A DNA stretch of 64,000 nt. It comes from Legionella londiniensis (GTDB lineage Bacteria > Pseudomonadota > Gammaproteobacteria > Legionellales > Legionellaceae). The stretch lies in the NCBI RefSeq assembly GCF_001467825.1, contig NZ_LNYK01000014.1, positions 377,297 through 441,296 on the forward strand, written 5' to 3'. Under the pieces are notes generated by a model, which made no database searches, was not told where the DNA came from, and saw only the letters and a program-made list of their open reading frames with translations. Positions 1 to 9,416 of this stretch are shown here, piece by piece. The first letter of the stretch is position 1. The number at the start of each line of letters is the position of its first letter. The translations under genes were made by a program, and so were the position numbers.

Positions 1-2228
1 TTGGTGAGTTGATGATGACCCGCCTCGGGCAGGCATTTTTACAAAAAAAAGGCATCAACTGCCTATGGTTTGACGCGCGCTGCGCCCTCGTGAGCCGCAT
101 TATGCCGGGCGGCGATAAAATCAATTATCTGGCTGCCCGTTGTATAGACGGACCCAACCCAAAGATAGCGGAGCAATTAAAAACAAGCGGGGCACAAGCC
201 ATTATTACTCAGGGTTTTATTGCCGCAAATAACAAAGGAGATACAGTTTTACTGGGACGCGGCGGCTCAGACACTTCCGCTGCCTTATTTGCAGCCCTTC
301 TTGAAGCATGCGCTTGTGAAATATGGACTGATGTACCCGGCATTTATACTGCAAATCCACATCAGTTGCCCAATGCCCGTTTATTAAAACAACTCAATTA
401 TGATGAAGCCCAGGAAATTGCCTCCATGGGCGCGAAAGTGCTGCATCCCAACTGCCTCCCGCCTGTAAGGCGCGCCGGTATTCCAATGTGGGTTAAATAT
501 ACCCGGCTGCCTAAGCACTCTGGAACGTGTATTTCAAAAGACAGTGATGAAAACGCGCCTTTGATTAAATCCATACAGGTCAAACACAATGTGACGCTGA
601 TTTCCATTGATACGCTCCATATGTGGCAACAAGTCGGCTTTTTGGCTGATGTGTTTAATGCCTTTAAGGCCCATGAATTTTCAGTGGATTTGCTTTCCTC
701 TTCCGAATTCAATGTCACCTTATCTCTGGATACCAATGCCAGATTGCAGGATAGGAGCAAACTGGACGCCCTGCTTGCCGATTTAAATCAGTTCGGGCGC
801 GCAAAACTAATTGAATCCTGCAGTGCCGTCAGCCTTGTTGGACATCATATCCGCACGATGTTGCCGAAACTAGGCGCTGCACTGGAACTGTTTGAATCGC
901 AGCAGGTATATCTAATGTCACTGGCATCAAATGACCTCAATCTCACTTTTGTTGTGGAAGAAACCCAGGCGGAACGTTTATGCCAAAAGCTTCATGGACT
1001 TCTGATTGAGAATAATCCGCAAAGTTTTTACTATTCGAAAAGCTGGCAGGAAGAGTTTGGCGCGCCGGAACCCCAGGGGGAATGCTGGTGGCAGGAAAAA
1101 CGTGAGCACCTGTTAACCTTGGGCGAGCAACACTCGCCCTGCTATATCTATCACACGAGGGTTGTTGCCAATAGCGCGGGAAATTTGAAAAAATTAAGCT
1201 CGATTGATCAATTGTTTTATGCCGTTAAAGCCAATCCCCATCCAGCCATTTTAAAGACCCTGTTTGCTCATCAAATTGGTTTTGAATGTGTTTCAATGCC
1301 TGAATTGCAACATGTCCTAAAGTTGTTTCCTAATCTTTCTCCTGAAAAACTCTTATTTACACCCAATTTTTCCCGAAGGGAAGAATATGAGTTTGCCCTG
1401 AATCTTGGCTGCCATGTGACTGTTGACAATCTTTATCCATTGGAGCATTGGCCTGAAGTTTTTCAAGGAAGAGAAATTTTAATCCGCATTGACCCGGGTT
1501 GTGGCGCAGGTCATCATAAATACGTTTGTACAGGGGGAAATGAGTCAAAATTCGGTATCCCAAAGGAAGATATCCCCAAAGTGCTGGCTTTAATCAAAAC
1601 CCATCATGTCAAAGTTTCAGGATTGCATGCGCACTCCGGGAGCGGCATACTGACGCCTGATTTATGGCAACAAACCGCTTTAATGCTAGCCTCTTTTGCC
1701 CGCGAGTTTCCGGATGCCTATATCCTCAATTTGGGCGGAGGGTTAGGTGTTGTCGAAAAACCTGGGCAGCAACCGCTTGATATCAAAAAACTGGATGAAT
1801 TGCTTTTAGCAGTCAAATCACAGCATCCGGACTTTCAATTTTGGCTTGAGCCTGGTCGTTACTTTGTTGCGGAATGCGGCATTATTCTTGCAAAAGTCAC
1901 GCAATGCAAAGAAAAAGGCAAAGTCTCCTTTATAGGCGTTGAAACAGGGATGAATTCCCTGCTTCGGCCTGCGTTATATGGTTCTTATCATGAAATTGTC
2001 AACCTGACTCGTTTTCACCAGGATAAAAAACGGATAGCCCATGTGGTAGGGCCGATTTGCGAATCAGGGGACACCTTGGGCTATAGCCGCTTATTGCCTG
2101 AAACGGAAGAAAATGATCTCATCCTCATTGCCAATGCCGGCGCTTATGGGCACTGCATGAGTTCTTCCTACAATTTAAGGCCGCCGGCACAAGAAATTAT
2201 TCTGGATCATGATGAGCACGAATCATAA
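1..2228 (+). CDS. lysA: Bifunctional aspartokinase / diaminopimelate decarboxylase (5' partial)
   Basis: The frame is open to the left edge, so the true start and the N-terminal aspartokinase core (the KFGGTS-type motif) lie outside the window. Counting from the TTG at 9, residues 1-185 are the rest of the kinase domain (GRGGSDTSAA near 83, TDVPGIYTANP near 107). Residues about 190-350 hold two ACT-type regulatory domains, and about 370-739 are a PLP-dependent DAP decarboxylase. That domain keeps the PLP lysine in FYAVKAN (K407), AHSGSG near 541, EPGRYF near 614, CESGD near 684 and a C-terminal AGAYG. It would catalyse the first and last steps of lysine synthesis in the cytoplasm. Fusions of this order are known in some gammaproteobacteria. 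The stop shares one base with the next start (TAATG), so translation is probably coupled to the helicase gene. Confidence 0.93.
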   Translation, partial: GELMMTRLGQAFLQKKGINCLWFDARCALVSRIMPGGDKINYLAARCIDGPNPKIAEQLKTSGAQAIITQGFIAANNKGDTVLLGRGGSDTSAALFAALLEACACEIWTDVPGIYTANPHQLPNARLLKQLNYDEAQEIASMGAKVLHPNCLPPVRRAGIPMWVKYTRLPKHSGTCISKDSDENAPLIKSIQVKHNVTLISIDTLHMWQQVGFLADVFNAFKAHEFSVDLLSSSEFNVTLSLDTNARLQDRSKLDALLADLNQFGRAKLIESCSAVSLVGHHIRTMLPKLGAALELFESQQVYLMSLASNDLNLTFVVEETQAERLCQKLHGLLIENNPQSFYYSKSWQEEFGAPEPQGECWWQEKREHLLTLGEQHSPCYIYHTRVVANSAGNLKKLSSIDQLFYAVKANPHPAILKTLFAHQIGFECVSMPELQHVLKLFPNLSPEKLLFTPNFSRREEYEFALNLGCHVTVDNLYPLEHWPEVFQGREILIRIDPGCGAGHHKYVCTGGNESKFGIPKEDIPKVLALIKTHHVKVSGLHAHSGSGILTPDLWQQTALMLASFAREFPDAYILNLGGGLGVVEKPGQQPLDIKKLDELLLAVKSQHPDFQFWLEPGRYFVAECGIILAKVTQCKEKGKVSFIGVETGMNSLLRPALYGSYHEIVNLTRFHQDKKRIAHVVGPICESGDTLGYSRLLPETEENDLILIANAGAYGHCMSSSYNLRPPAQEIILDHDEHES

Positions 2229-5200
2229 TGCTTAAAGATCACGCAGCTCGGAGCGAGGCAACTAATCCCGAACAATCTTTTATTGTCCAGGCTCCCGCGG
2301 GTTCGGGTAAAACGGAACTTTTAACCCAGAGATTCCTGCGCCTTTTGGCTAATGTCGAAGCGCCGGAACAAATTATTGCGCTGACTTTCACCCGCAAGGC
2401 AGCCAATGAAATGCGGGAGAGAATTTTAAAAGCGCTCGCCATGGCAAACAGCGGCTTTAGCGCAGAATCTGCGCATCTCAAGCAAACCCTGACTTATGCC
2501 GAGGAAGCATTAAAACGCAATAAAGCAAAAAACTGGAATCTCTTGCAGCAGCCGGGAAGGCTCCATATTTACACCATTGATGCGCTTTGCCAGCGCTTGA
2601 ATCAAGCCATTCCCTTACAGGAAAAACAAATAGCCTATGCAAAGGTTGCTGAAAAACCGCAAAAATATTACCGCGCCGCGGCAGAAGATTGCCTGAATTA
2701 CGCAATCCGGCATGAAGAATTTCAACCCGCCATTAAACTGCTCCTAAAACATGTTGATAACCATCAGGAAACTCTTTTATCTTTATTGAGCGACCTCTTG
2801 GCCAAACGCGATAATTGGCTTGCGATGATTGCTGACGCGCGCTTGCAGAAAAAAGAAGATTTTGAGAAAGCGTTATCCTTTATTGAAGAACATGAGCTGG
2901 CAAGGCTGCACCTCACCCTGCCTGAAGAGCTTGCACAGGATTTAGTCAATCTTGTCAGAAAGCTTGCTGATATAGAAAGCGATCCCGCCTCTCCCCGCCA
3001 TACTTTACGGAACCTATCTCATTTCAGGGAGCTTAACCGCGAACTAAGTGCTAGCCTTGCAGCGACGCTTTTAACATCTGAGATGAACCTGCGTAAGTCA
3101 TTTGATCATCATGTCGGTTTAAAACGTGGAATTTGTCCGGACAAGGAATATAATGAGCTTAAAGAACAAAGCAGGAAACTTCTGGAACAACTTGGGGATT
3201 ATCCGGATTTTTGTGATTGTCTTGTTCAGGCAAAAGAATTACCCGTCCCTGTTTATGACGTGCAGCAATGGCAGGTATTGCAGGCGATTTTTAAAATTCT
3301 GCCGTTGCTCGCTGCTTCATTACAATTGGTTTTCAGCAAGCATAATACCCTAGATTTTACTGCTGTTTCCGAGCAGGCTTTACACGCTTTGGGAGATGAG
3401 GACAACCCCACTGATCTGACCCTATATCTCGATCATCAAATTCATCATTTGCTGGTCGATGAATTTCAAGATACATCTATCCGGCAGTTTAAGCTCCTGG
3501 AAAAGCTCATCGGGGGCTGGGAGCCGCATAGCGGAAAGACGCTCTTTTTAGTGGGTGATCCCATGCAATCTATCTACCGCTTCCGTTCGGCGGAAGTGGG
3601 GCTTTTTTTACGCGCGAAAGAACAGGGGATAGGCCCTGTCAAACTGGTTTCGCTCCAGTTAAATTCAAATTTTCGCTCTACAGCCACCATTGTCGATTGG
3701 GTTAACCGGCATTTTAAAAACCTTTTCCCCTCGACAGATGATATTGAATCAGGCGCGGTTTCATACCATGATTCAACCAGTATCCACCCTCAAAGTAAAG
3801 ACAGTTTTATTACAGCTTGCGCTTTAAGGGATGCAGAAGAGGAAGCCTTTGAGCTTGTGCAAAAAATACGGCATGAGCTGTCATGCTATCCTGAAGACAG
3901 TATCGCCATTCTAGTGCGGACACGGAATCAGCTGACCCGCATCATGCGCTTGTTGCGCCAATTTGAAATCCCCTTTCAGGGTATAGAAGTTGACCCGTTA
4001 GCCAGCCTGCCTCACCTTCGTGATGTATGGTCGCTTACTAAAGCGTTATTAATGCCAGCCAATCGGTTGAGCTGGCTTGCTTTGCTGCGTAGCCCCTATG
4101 CGGGATTGCCTATTGCTGACCTGCATGCAATTGCCAATTATGATAAAAAAAAATCGATTTATTTTGCCTTGCAAAACCTGGACGCCATCCGGGGATTAAG
4201 TGATGACGGCCGGCTTAGGGCAAACTACGTGTTTTTCATCATGCATCAGGCTCTGGCAGAAAGACATCAGGAACCTCTGGTGAGCTGGATCAGAAAAACG
4301 GTTAATCAGCTGCATGGAGAACATATTCATTCTGAAAATGAACTGGAAGATCTGGAACAATTCTGGTGTCTTCTTGAAGAATTTGAACAAGATGGCCAAA
4401 TTGCGGATATTCATCTATTCGATGCCGAGTTTAAAAATCTGTATGCCAAACAGACAACGCCGTCGAACTTGCAGGTCATGACCATTCACAAGGCCAAGGG
4501 ACTTGAATTTGACTCTGTTTTTTTACCCGGTTTAAGCGCAAAACCCAACAATCCCGATAGGCCTTTACTGCGTTGGCTTAAATTGCCCACTGAAGATAAG
4601 GAATTGCTTCTGGTATCGCCCATAAAAGCATTCGACACAGAGCAATGCTTGCTGTATGACTACCTTGGCCGGCTTGACATGCAAAAAGATGATTACGAGC
4701 AGAGGCGCCTCCTTTATGTAGCTGCAACCCGCGCCAAAAAAAGGCTGCATTTATTCGATAACCGGGAAAAAGGCGCTAAAGGCACGTTTAGGTCGTTTTT
4801 AGGGCACCAGGAATTTTTAACCCCCAAACAACTGGAAAACCCAATCGATAAAGAGCCAACATTGCCTGAACTCTATGCATTGCCTGGCAATTATTATCAG
4901 CAGGCTTTTACGCCTAATCCCCAGCCAAACAGCCGGTTTTTGTTGCCAGCCGAGGACAGTAATCATCGGCTCCTTGGGATTGTCACCCATGAGCTCTTGC
5001 AGTGGATTTGCGACAGTCATCCTGATTTTCACTCCATTCCCTGGCAGATGGCTGCCAACCGGCTGTTAACCCTCGGGTTTTCAAGGACTCAGTTAGCGAC
5101 GGTTCTTGCGGAATTAAAACAACAAATCAGGCGATTATTTGATGATCCTATAGGACAATGGCTCATTGCGGAACACAAAGAAGAACGAAACGAATTTGAG

Positions 5201-5455
5201 CTTCTCCTGGATGCGAACGGTACTGTTTCTACCCGAATTATTGACCGAACCTTTGTTGAGCAAGGCATTCGCTGGGTCATTGACTTCAAAACCGGTCGTG
5301 ACGATGTAAACAGCCGTAAAAATCATCAAAATCAGGTTAATGAATATGCAGAAATTTTATACCGCCTTAAGCCAGGTCCAATTTGTTGCGGCATTTATTA
5401 TCTGGCGAGTAGTCAATGGCTGCATTGGTCCTACCCGGAAGATCATTTACCCTGA
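2228..5455 (+). CDS. UvrD-family helicase / RecB-type nuclease (AddA-like)
   Basis: A 1075-residue superfamily 1A DNA helicase with a C-terminal nuclease domain, expected to process double-strand DNA ends before recombination. Visible motifs in order: Walker A APAGSGKTE (22-30), TIDALCQRL near 115, Walker B LLVDEFQDT near 410, GDPMQSIYRFR near 440, NSNFRS near 478, TIHKAKGLEFD near 756, YVAATRAKKRL near 828, and a RecB/AddA nuclease motif VIDFKTGRDD near 1018. Length and order fit AddA better than UvrD, which lacks the nuclease. The start overlaps the lysA stop by one base. No AddB-like partner lies in the window, since the upstream neighbour is lysA. A stand-alone RecB-like exonuclease is the alternative. 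Confidence 0.88.
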   Translation: MLKDHAARSEATNPEQSFIVQAPAGSGKTELLTQRFLRLLANVEAPEQIIALTFTRKAANEMRERILKALAMANSGFSAESAHLKQTLTYAEEALKRNKAKNWNLLQQPGRLHIYTIDALCQRLNQAIPLQEKQIAYAKVAEKPQKYYRAAAEDCLNYAIRHEEFQPAIKLLLKHVDNHQETLLSLLSDLLAKRDNWLAMIADARLQKKEDFEKALSFIEEHELARLHLTLPEELAQDLVNLVRKLADIESDPASPRHTLRNLSHFRELNRELSASLAATLLTSEMNLRKSFDHHVGLKRGICPDKEYNELKEQSRKLLEQLGDYPDFCDCLVQAKELPVPVYDVQQWQVLQAIFKILPLLAASLQLVFSKHNTLDFTAVSEQALHALGDEDNPTDLTLYLDHQIHHLLVDEFQDTSIRQFKLLEKLIGGWEPHSGKTLFLVGDPMQSIYRFRSAEVGLFLRAKEQGIGPVKLVSLQLNSNFRSTATIVDWVNRHFKNLFPSTDDIESGAVSYHDSTSIHPQSKDSFITACALRDAEEEAFELVQKIRHELSCYPEDSIAILVRTRNQLTRIMRLLRQFEIPFQGIEVDPLASLPHLRDVWSLTKALLMPANRLSWLALLRSPYAGLPIADLHAIANYDKKKSIYFALQNLDAIRGLSDDGRLRANYVFFIMHQALAERHQEPLVSWIRKTVNQLHGEHIHSENELEDLEQFWCLLEEFEQDGQIADIHLFDAEFKNLYAKQTTPSNLQVMTIHKAKGLEFDSVFLPGLSAKPNNPDRPLLRWLKLPTEDKELLLVSPIKAFDTEQCLLYDYLGRLDMQKDDYEQRRLLYVAATRAKKRLHLFDNREKGAKGTFRSFLGHQEFLTPKQLENPIDKEPTLPELYALPGNYYQQAFTPNPQPNSRFLLPAEDSNHRLLGIVTHELLQWICDSHPDFHSIPWQMAANRLLTLGFSRTQLATVLAELKQQIRRLFDDPIGQWLIAEHKEERNEFELLLDANGTVSTRIIDRTFVEQGIRWVIDFKTGRDDVNSRKNHQNQVNEYAEILYRLKPGPICCGIYYLASSQWLHWSYPEDHLP

Positions 5456-5586
5456 GTAAGATCATGCTTACGAAAGTGTCTAAAATTTTCCATTTCCGCG
5501 CAGGCAGAAATGGCACAAACAAAGCATTACAGTCAAAGCACAACTTGCCCCTTGAAGTCTCGTAAAAAACCCTCATTACAGGTATT

Positions 5587-6699
5587 ATGCCTTTTTTAAA
5601 ACCTATCTATCATGGCAATATCATGCAATTGCAAAAAAAACTGCAGCACATTCTAAATCAGATACAAGATAATTTTTTGAATCAGCCGCTTGCGGAATTA
5701 CCGATTAAACCCATCATCACAGAAAATGGCAATGTACTTGATATTCACCTATCTCTCGGTTTTCCGAGCCATTTCTTTAAAGAGCGTCTATCTCAAACTT
5801 TAACTGCCAGGCTTCAAGAGGCATTCTCCGAATATGAAATCAATCTTCATATTGATCATTTGATTAAATCCCACCGCACACAATTGCCCGGCAAAAGTTT
5901 ACGCGGTATCAAAAACACAATAGCCATCGCTTCTGGCAAAGGCGGAGTAGGCAAGTCCACTGTTGCGGTCAATCTTGCGGCAGCTCTGGTACGTTCAGGC
6001 GCCCGGGTAGGAATTCTCGATGCGGATATTTATGGGCCAAGTATTCCTTTAATGCTTGGAAAAGCCCCACCCGTTCAGATAGAAGGCGACCATTACCTGC
6101 CAGTACTTGCGCATGGTATTCAAGCTATGTCTATAGGCTATCTGACTGAAGGCGACCCGGCATTAATCTGGCGAGGCCCGATGCTTGCCAAGTCCTTACT
6201 GCAAATGCTTGATATCACCCGTTGGCAAGAACTGGATTACCTGCTAATTGACCTTCCCCCGGGAACCGGTGATATACAGCTTAGCCTAGTACAGAAAATT
6301 CCCCTGACTGGCGCTGTGATTGTAACCACGCCACAGACTGTGGCGACCCTTGACGCACAAAAAGCCTTGAAAATGTTTGCCAAAACCAATATTGACGTGC
6401 TTGGAATTATAGAAAACATGTCGCAGCATGTTTGCAGCCACTGCGGTTTTCAGGAAGCTATTTTTGGTCACGATGGCGCTGAAAAACTCTGTCAAAGTTT
6501 TCAATGCCCTCTGTTGGGGCAACTCCCCCTCCATCGTGATATTGGCGACCATTGCGAACAGGGAGAGCCTACTGCATTGCATGGAAAAAATGACCTGGCC
6601 ATGGCTTTTTGCAAAGCGGCTTTGCGAATGGCTGTCGAGATTGCCAATAAGCCCTTAAATTATGCTGATAAATTTCCGCCTGTAGTGGTCGAGTCATGA
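5587..6699 (+). CDS. mrp: Iron-sulfur cluster carrier ATPase Mrp/ApbC
   Basis: A 370-residue Mrp/NBP35-family P-loop ATPase that binds and delivers Fe-S clusters to apoproteins in the cytosol. An N-terminal MIP18/DUF59-like region (about 15-95) precedes the ATPase. The deviant Walker A SGKGGVGKST (116-125), the DADIYGPS switch region near 143 and the DLPPGTGD Walker B region near 220 are all present. A CxxC pair in VCSHCG near 282-285 is the expected cluster ligand at the dimer interface. The ATG at 5587 has a weak AGG five bases upstream; an in-frame ATG at 5623 without a Shine-Dalgarno site is the alternative. It stands 130 bases after the helicase gene. Confidence 0.93.
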   Translation: MPFLKPIYHGNIMQLQKKLQHILNQIQDNFLNQPLAELPIKPIITENGNVLDIHLSLGFPSHFFKERLSQTLTARLQEAFSEYEINLHIDHLIKSHRTQLPGKSLRGIKNTIAIASGKGGVGKSTVAVNLAAALVRSGARVGILDADIYGPSIPLMLGKAPPVQIEGDHYLPVLAHGIQAMSIGYLTEGDPALIWRGPMLAKSLLQMLDITRWQELDYLLIDLPPGTGDIQLSLVQKIPLTGAVIVTTPQTVATLDAQKALKMFAKTNIDVLGIIENMSQHVCSHCGFQEAIFGHDGAEKLCQSFQCPLLGQLPLHRDIGDHCEQGEPTALHGKNDLAMAFCKAALRMAVEIANKPLNYADKFPPVVVES

Positions 6700-6746
6700 T
6701 TTCGTGTTAAACTTAAGCCAGTGAATTTGATTTTATTTTTTAGCCA

Positions 6747-8627
6747 ATGTCAGAAAATTATACCGCAGAAGCCATTGAAGTATTGAGCGGACTGGAACCG
6801 GTACAACGCCGCCCCGGCATGTATACAGATACATCCCGTCCCAATCATTTGGCTCAGGAAGTCATCGATAACAGCGTAGATGAGGCGCTCGGCGGATTTG
6901 CCAGCAAAATCATAGTCCGCCTCTATGATGACGGTTCCATTGAAATCGAAGACAACGGCCGCGGCATGCCGGTTGATATTCATCCGCAATTAGGCATCAG
7001 CGGTGTTGAAGTGATTATGACCCGCCTGCATGCCGGTGGGAAATTTTCTCATAAGAGCTATGAATTTTCCGGAGGCCTGCACGGTGTTGGCGTCTCTGTG
7101 GTTAACGCTTTATCCGAGAGGCTCGATGTCACCATCAAAAGAAACGGCATTATTTATCAAATGTCTTTTGCCAATGGTGAAAAACAAGTTGAGCTTCAGG
7201 AAACAGGCATCACGAAAAAAAAAGATACCGGTACCATCATCCGGTTTTGGCCTAATGCAAAATATTTTGACAGCACCAAGCTTTCTTTGAAGCAATTAAC
7301 CCATGCCCTGCACGCCAAGGCAGTCCTTTGCCCAGGCCTTCTGATTACCTTGATCAATCATCCTGCAAAAGAGGAAACAAGCTGGCGCTATGAACATGGG
7401 CTGGCCGATTATTTATGCCAGTCCTTAACCGGCGAACTGGTGCCAAATGAGCCATTTACCGGCGAATTTAAAAGCGCTGATGCCACAGTGGATTGGGCTT
7501 TGGTTTGGAGCACAGACTCAAATAATTCAGTTCATGAAAGTTATGTGAATTTAATACCAACAATCCAGGGCGGAACTCATGTCAACGGCTTGCGTTCCGG
7601 CCTCTTTGAAGCGCTCAATGCGTTTTGCGAATTAAGAAACCTCCTTCCGAGAGGGGTAAAACTGACGGCAGAAGATCTTTGGGAGCCCTGCCAGTACGTC
7701 CTGTCTGTTAAAATGAAAGAGCCTCAATTTGCAGGACAAACCAAGGAAAGATTGAGCTCAAGGCAAACCGCAGCCTTTGTCGCCAATGTGATTAAAGATG
7801 CATTTGCGCTCTGGCTCAATCAACACCGCACGTCCGGCGAAATGATAGCCGCTCTTGCCATTGAACGCGCGCAAAAGCGTTTGCGGCAGGCCAGGCAAGT
7901 CGCCCGCAAGCGGGTCAGCCAAGGGCCTGCGCTTCCCGGTAAGTTAGCCGATTGCCTGCAGCAGGATTTATCTCAGGCGGAATTATTTCTGGTTGAGGGA
8001 GATTCCGCGGGCGGCTCCGCAAAGCAGGCTCGCAATAAAGAATTTCAGGCTATTTTGCCGCTTAGGGGTAAAATATTAAACGCCTGGGAAGTAGACTCTG
8101 CCCAAGTCCTCGCCTCGCAGGAAATACATGATATTTCTGTAGCCATCGGGGTCGATCCTGGCTCTGATAATTTAGGCGGCTTACGCTATGGCAAAATCTG
8201 CATTCTCGCTGATGCTGACTCAGACGGTGCCCATATTGCAACTTTGATCTGCGCTTTATTTCTCCGCCATTTTAAACCTTTGGTGCAGGCCGGTCATATT
8301 TTTGTCGCAATGCCGCCCCTTTATCGAATTGACGCGGGCAAAGAGGTTTATTATGCGCTGGATGACCTTGAGAAGGAGAAAATTGTCGCACATTTAGCCC
8401 AAAGTAACCGCGCCAAAATGAACGTTCAGCGCTTCAAAGGATTAGGGGAAATGAATCCTCTGCAGTTACGTGAAACCACCATGGACCCAAATACCAGGCG
8501 CCTTGTCCAACTCACGCTTGAAGATGAGCTGGCTTCCAATGAATTAATGGATATGATGCTCGCCAAAAAAAGGGCAGCGGATCGCAAAGCCTGGCTTGAG
8601 CAAAAAGGCAATCTGGCTGATTTATAA
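6747..8627 (+). CDS. parE: DNA topoisomerase IV subunit B
   Basis: A 626-residue type IIA topoisomerase ATPase subunit that, with ParC, decatenates daughter chromosomes. The GHKL ATPase fold begins with EVLSGLEPVQRRPGMY and the ATP-binding Asn sits in EVIDNSVDEA. The GGLHGVGVSVVN loop, the TOPRIM acidic motif VEGDSAGGSAKQ near 415, DADSDGAHI near 492 and RFKGLGEMNP near 570 are all visible. Length (about 630) and the absence of the GyrB-type insert fit ParE, not GyrB. parC is not in the window. The spacer from mrp is 47 bases and the Shine-Dalgarno sequence is poor. Confidence 0.96.
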   Translation: MSENYTAEAIEVLSGLEPVQRRPGMYTDTSRPNHLAQEVIDNSVDEALGGFASKIIVRLYDDGSIEIEDNGRGMPVDIHPQLGISGVEVIMTRLHAGGKFSHKSYEFSGGLHGVGVSVVNALSERLDVTIKRNGIIYQMSFANGEKQVELQETGITKKKDTGTIIRFWPNAKYFDSTKLSLKQLTHALHAKAVLCPGLLITLINHPAKEETSWRYEHGLADYLCQSLTGELVPNEPFTGEFKSADATVDWALVWSTDSNNSVHESYVNLIPTIQGGTHVNGLRSGLFEALNAFCELRNLLPRGVKLTAEDLWEPCQYVLSVKMKEPQFAGQTKERLSSRQTAAFVANVIKDAFALWLNQHRTSGEMIAALAIERAQKRLRQARQVARKRVSQGPALPGKLADCLQQDLSQAELFLVEGDSAGGSAKQARNKEFQAILPLRGKILNAWEVDSAQVLASQEIHDISVAIGVDPGSDNLGGLRYGKICILADADSDGAHIATLICALFLRHFKPLVQAGHIFVAMPPLYRIDAGKEVYYALDDLEKEKIVAHLAQSNRAKMNVQRFKGLGEMNPLQLRETTMDPNTRRLVQLTLEDELASNELMDMMLAKKRAADRKAWLEQKGNLADL

Positions 8628-8761
8628 CCCTCTTCTTTCCTAAATAATTTCTTCAGTTAATTCAACCATAGCAACCGCATCATTGTTGAATCGCCCGAGA
8701 TTTGGCTATGATTAAATTGATGTATGGAAAATCATCAATAACACTAAAAGGGAGAAAAGGA

Positions 8762-9406
8762 ATGTCTCACTATAATTTTTTTAAAACCAATCCCGAAGTC
8801 CGCAATTTCCAATACAAATTAAACAGCGCCATAACGCTTATCAGGCAAAACAACGCTCTTGTTGCCAGAAAAGTAATCGAAGCAATAGATGCGCAACAAG
8901 TCAAGATTGGTTCTTTTTTTGATTTAACCCCCGAGCATTACGCCTCCATGCGTCGAAGTTTTAAACGAGAACATAAAATTAATCTGCCTGCTTCCTTTCC
9001 GCCTGGTGAATTGACTGTCAGAAAAATTGAATCTGTACTTGAAGGAATTATATATGCTGATAAATACATCTACCTGAGCTCAAAAAAAAATGTTGAAGAA
9101 ATTGCAAGCACCCTGATTCATGAGGTAGGGCATTTCCTGAATTCAGGAATCTTTGATGAAGAAAGCAAATTCAAGGCTCCAAAACTTGCCAGTTACAGTG
9201 ATGAGGTTCGTTCATTCACTGCTGAAAAGATGTTTGAAAAAAACGGATTTTGCCTGACGAGAAGCGACATAAAAAAAATCCATAACACGGTTTCAACCCT
9301 CTACCCTGAGTTTACCGGGCCTGAGGTTGATCCTGATTCCTTAGGATACATTTATGCGAGCTATGATTGGCCGCTTCATGAAAGTCCCTGGGATAATAAA
9401 GGATAA
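8762..9406 (+). CDS. Unknown protein with HEVGH zinc-metallopeptidase motif
   Basis: A 214-residue protein I do not recognise. The start at 8762 is chosen because GGGAG and AAGGA purine runs sit directly upstream; the frame could extend to 8702. It carries a zincin motif, HEVGH at residues 120-124, preceded by a helix-like ASTLI. Acidic residues E148 and E155 in DEVRSFTAE could supply the third metal ligand as in small gluzincins. There is no signal peptide or membrane segment, so a cytosolic or non-Sec-exported protein is expected. The C-terminus is rich in Asp, Trp and Pro. It begins a group of lineage-specific genes after parE. Peptidase activity is inferred from the motif alone. Confidence 0.7.
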   Translation: MSHYNFFKTNPEVRNFQYKLNSAITLIRQNNALVARKVIEAIDAQQVKIGSFFDLTPEHYASMRRSFKREHKINLPASFPPGELTVRKIESVLEGIIYADKYIYLSSKKNVEEIASTLIHEVGHFLNSGIFDEESKFKAPKLASYSDEVRSFTAEKMFEKNGFCLTRSDIKKIHNTVSTLYPEFTGPEVDPDSLGYIYASYDWPLHESPWDNKG

Positions 9407-9416
9407 AAATTTCAAT

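Noticed and set aside
6747-8627. GyrB instead of ParE
   Set aside because: The length is about 630 residues without the large insert of gammaproteobacterial GyrB.
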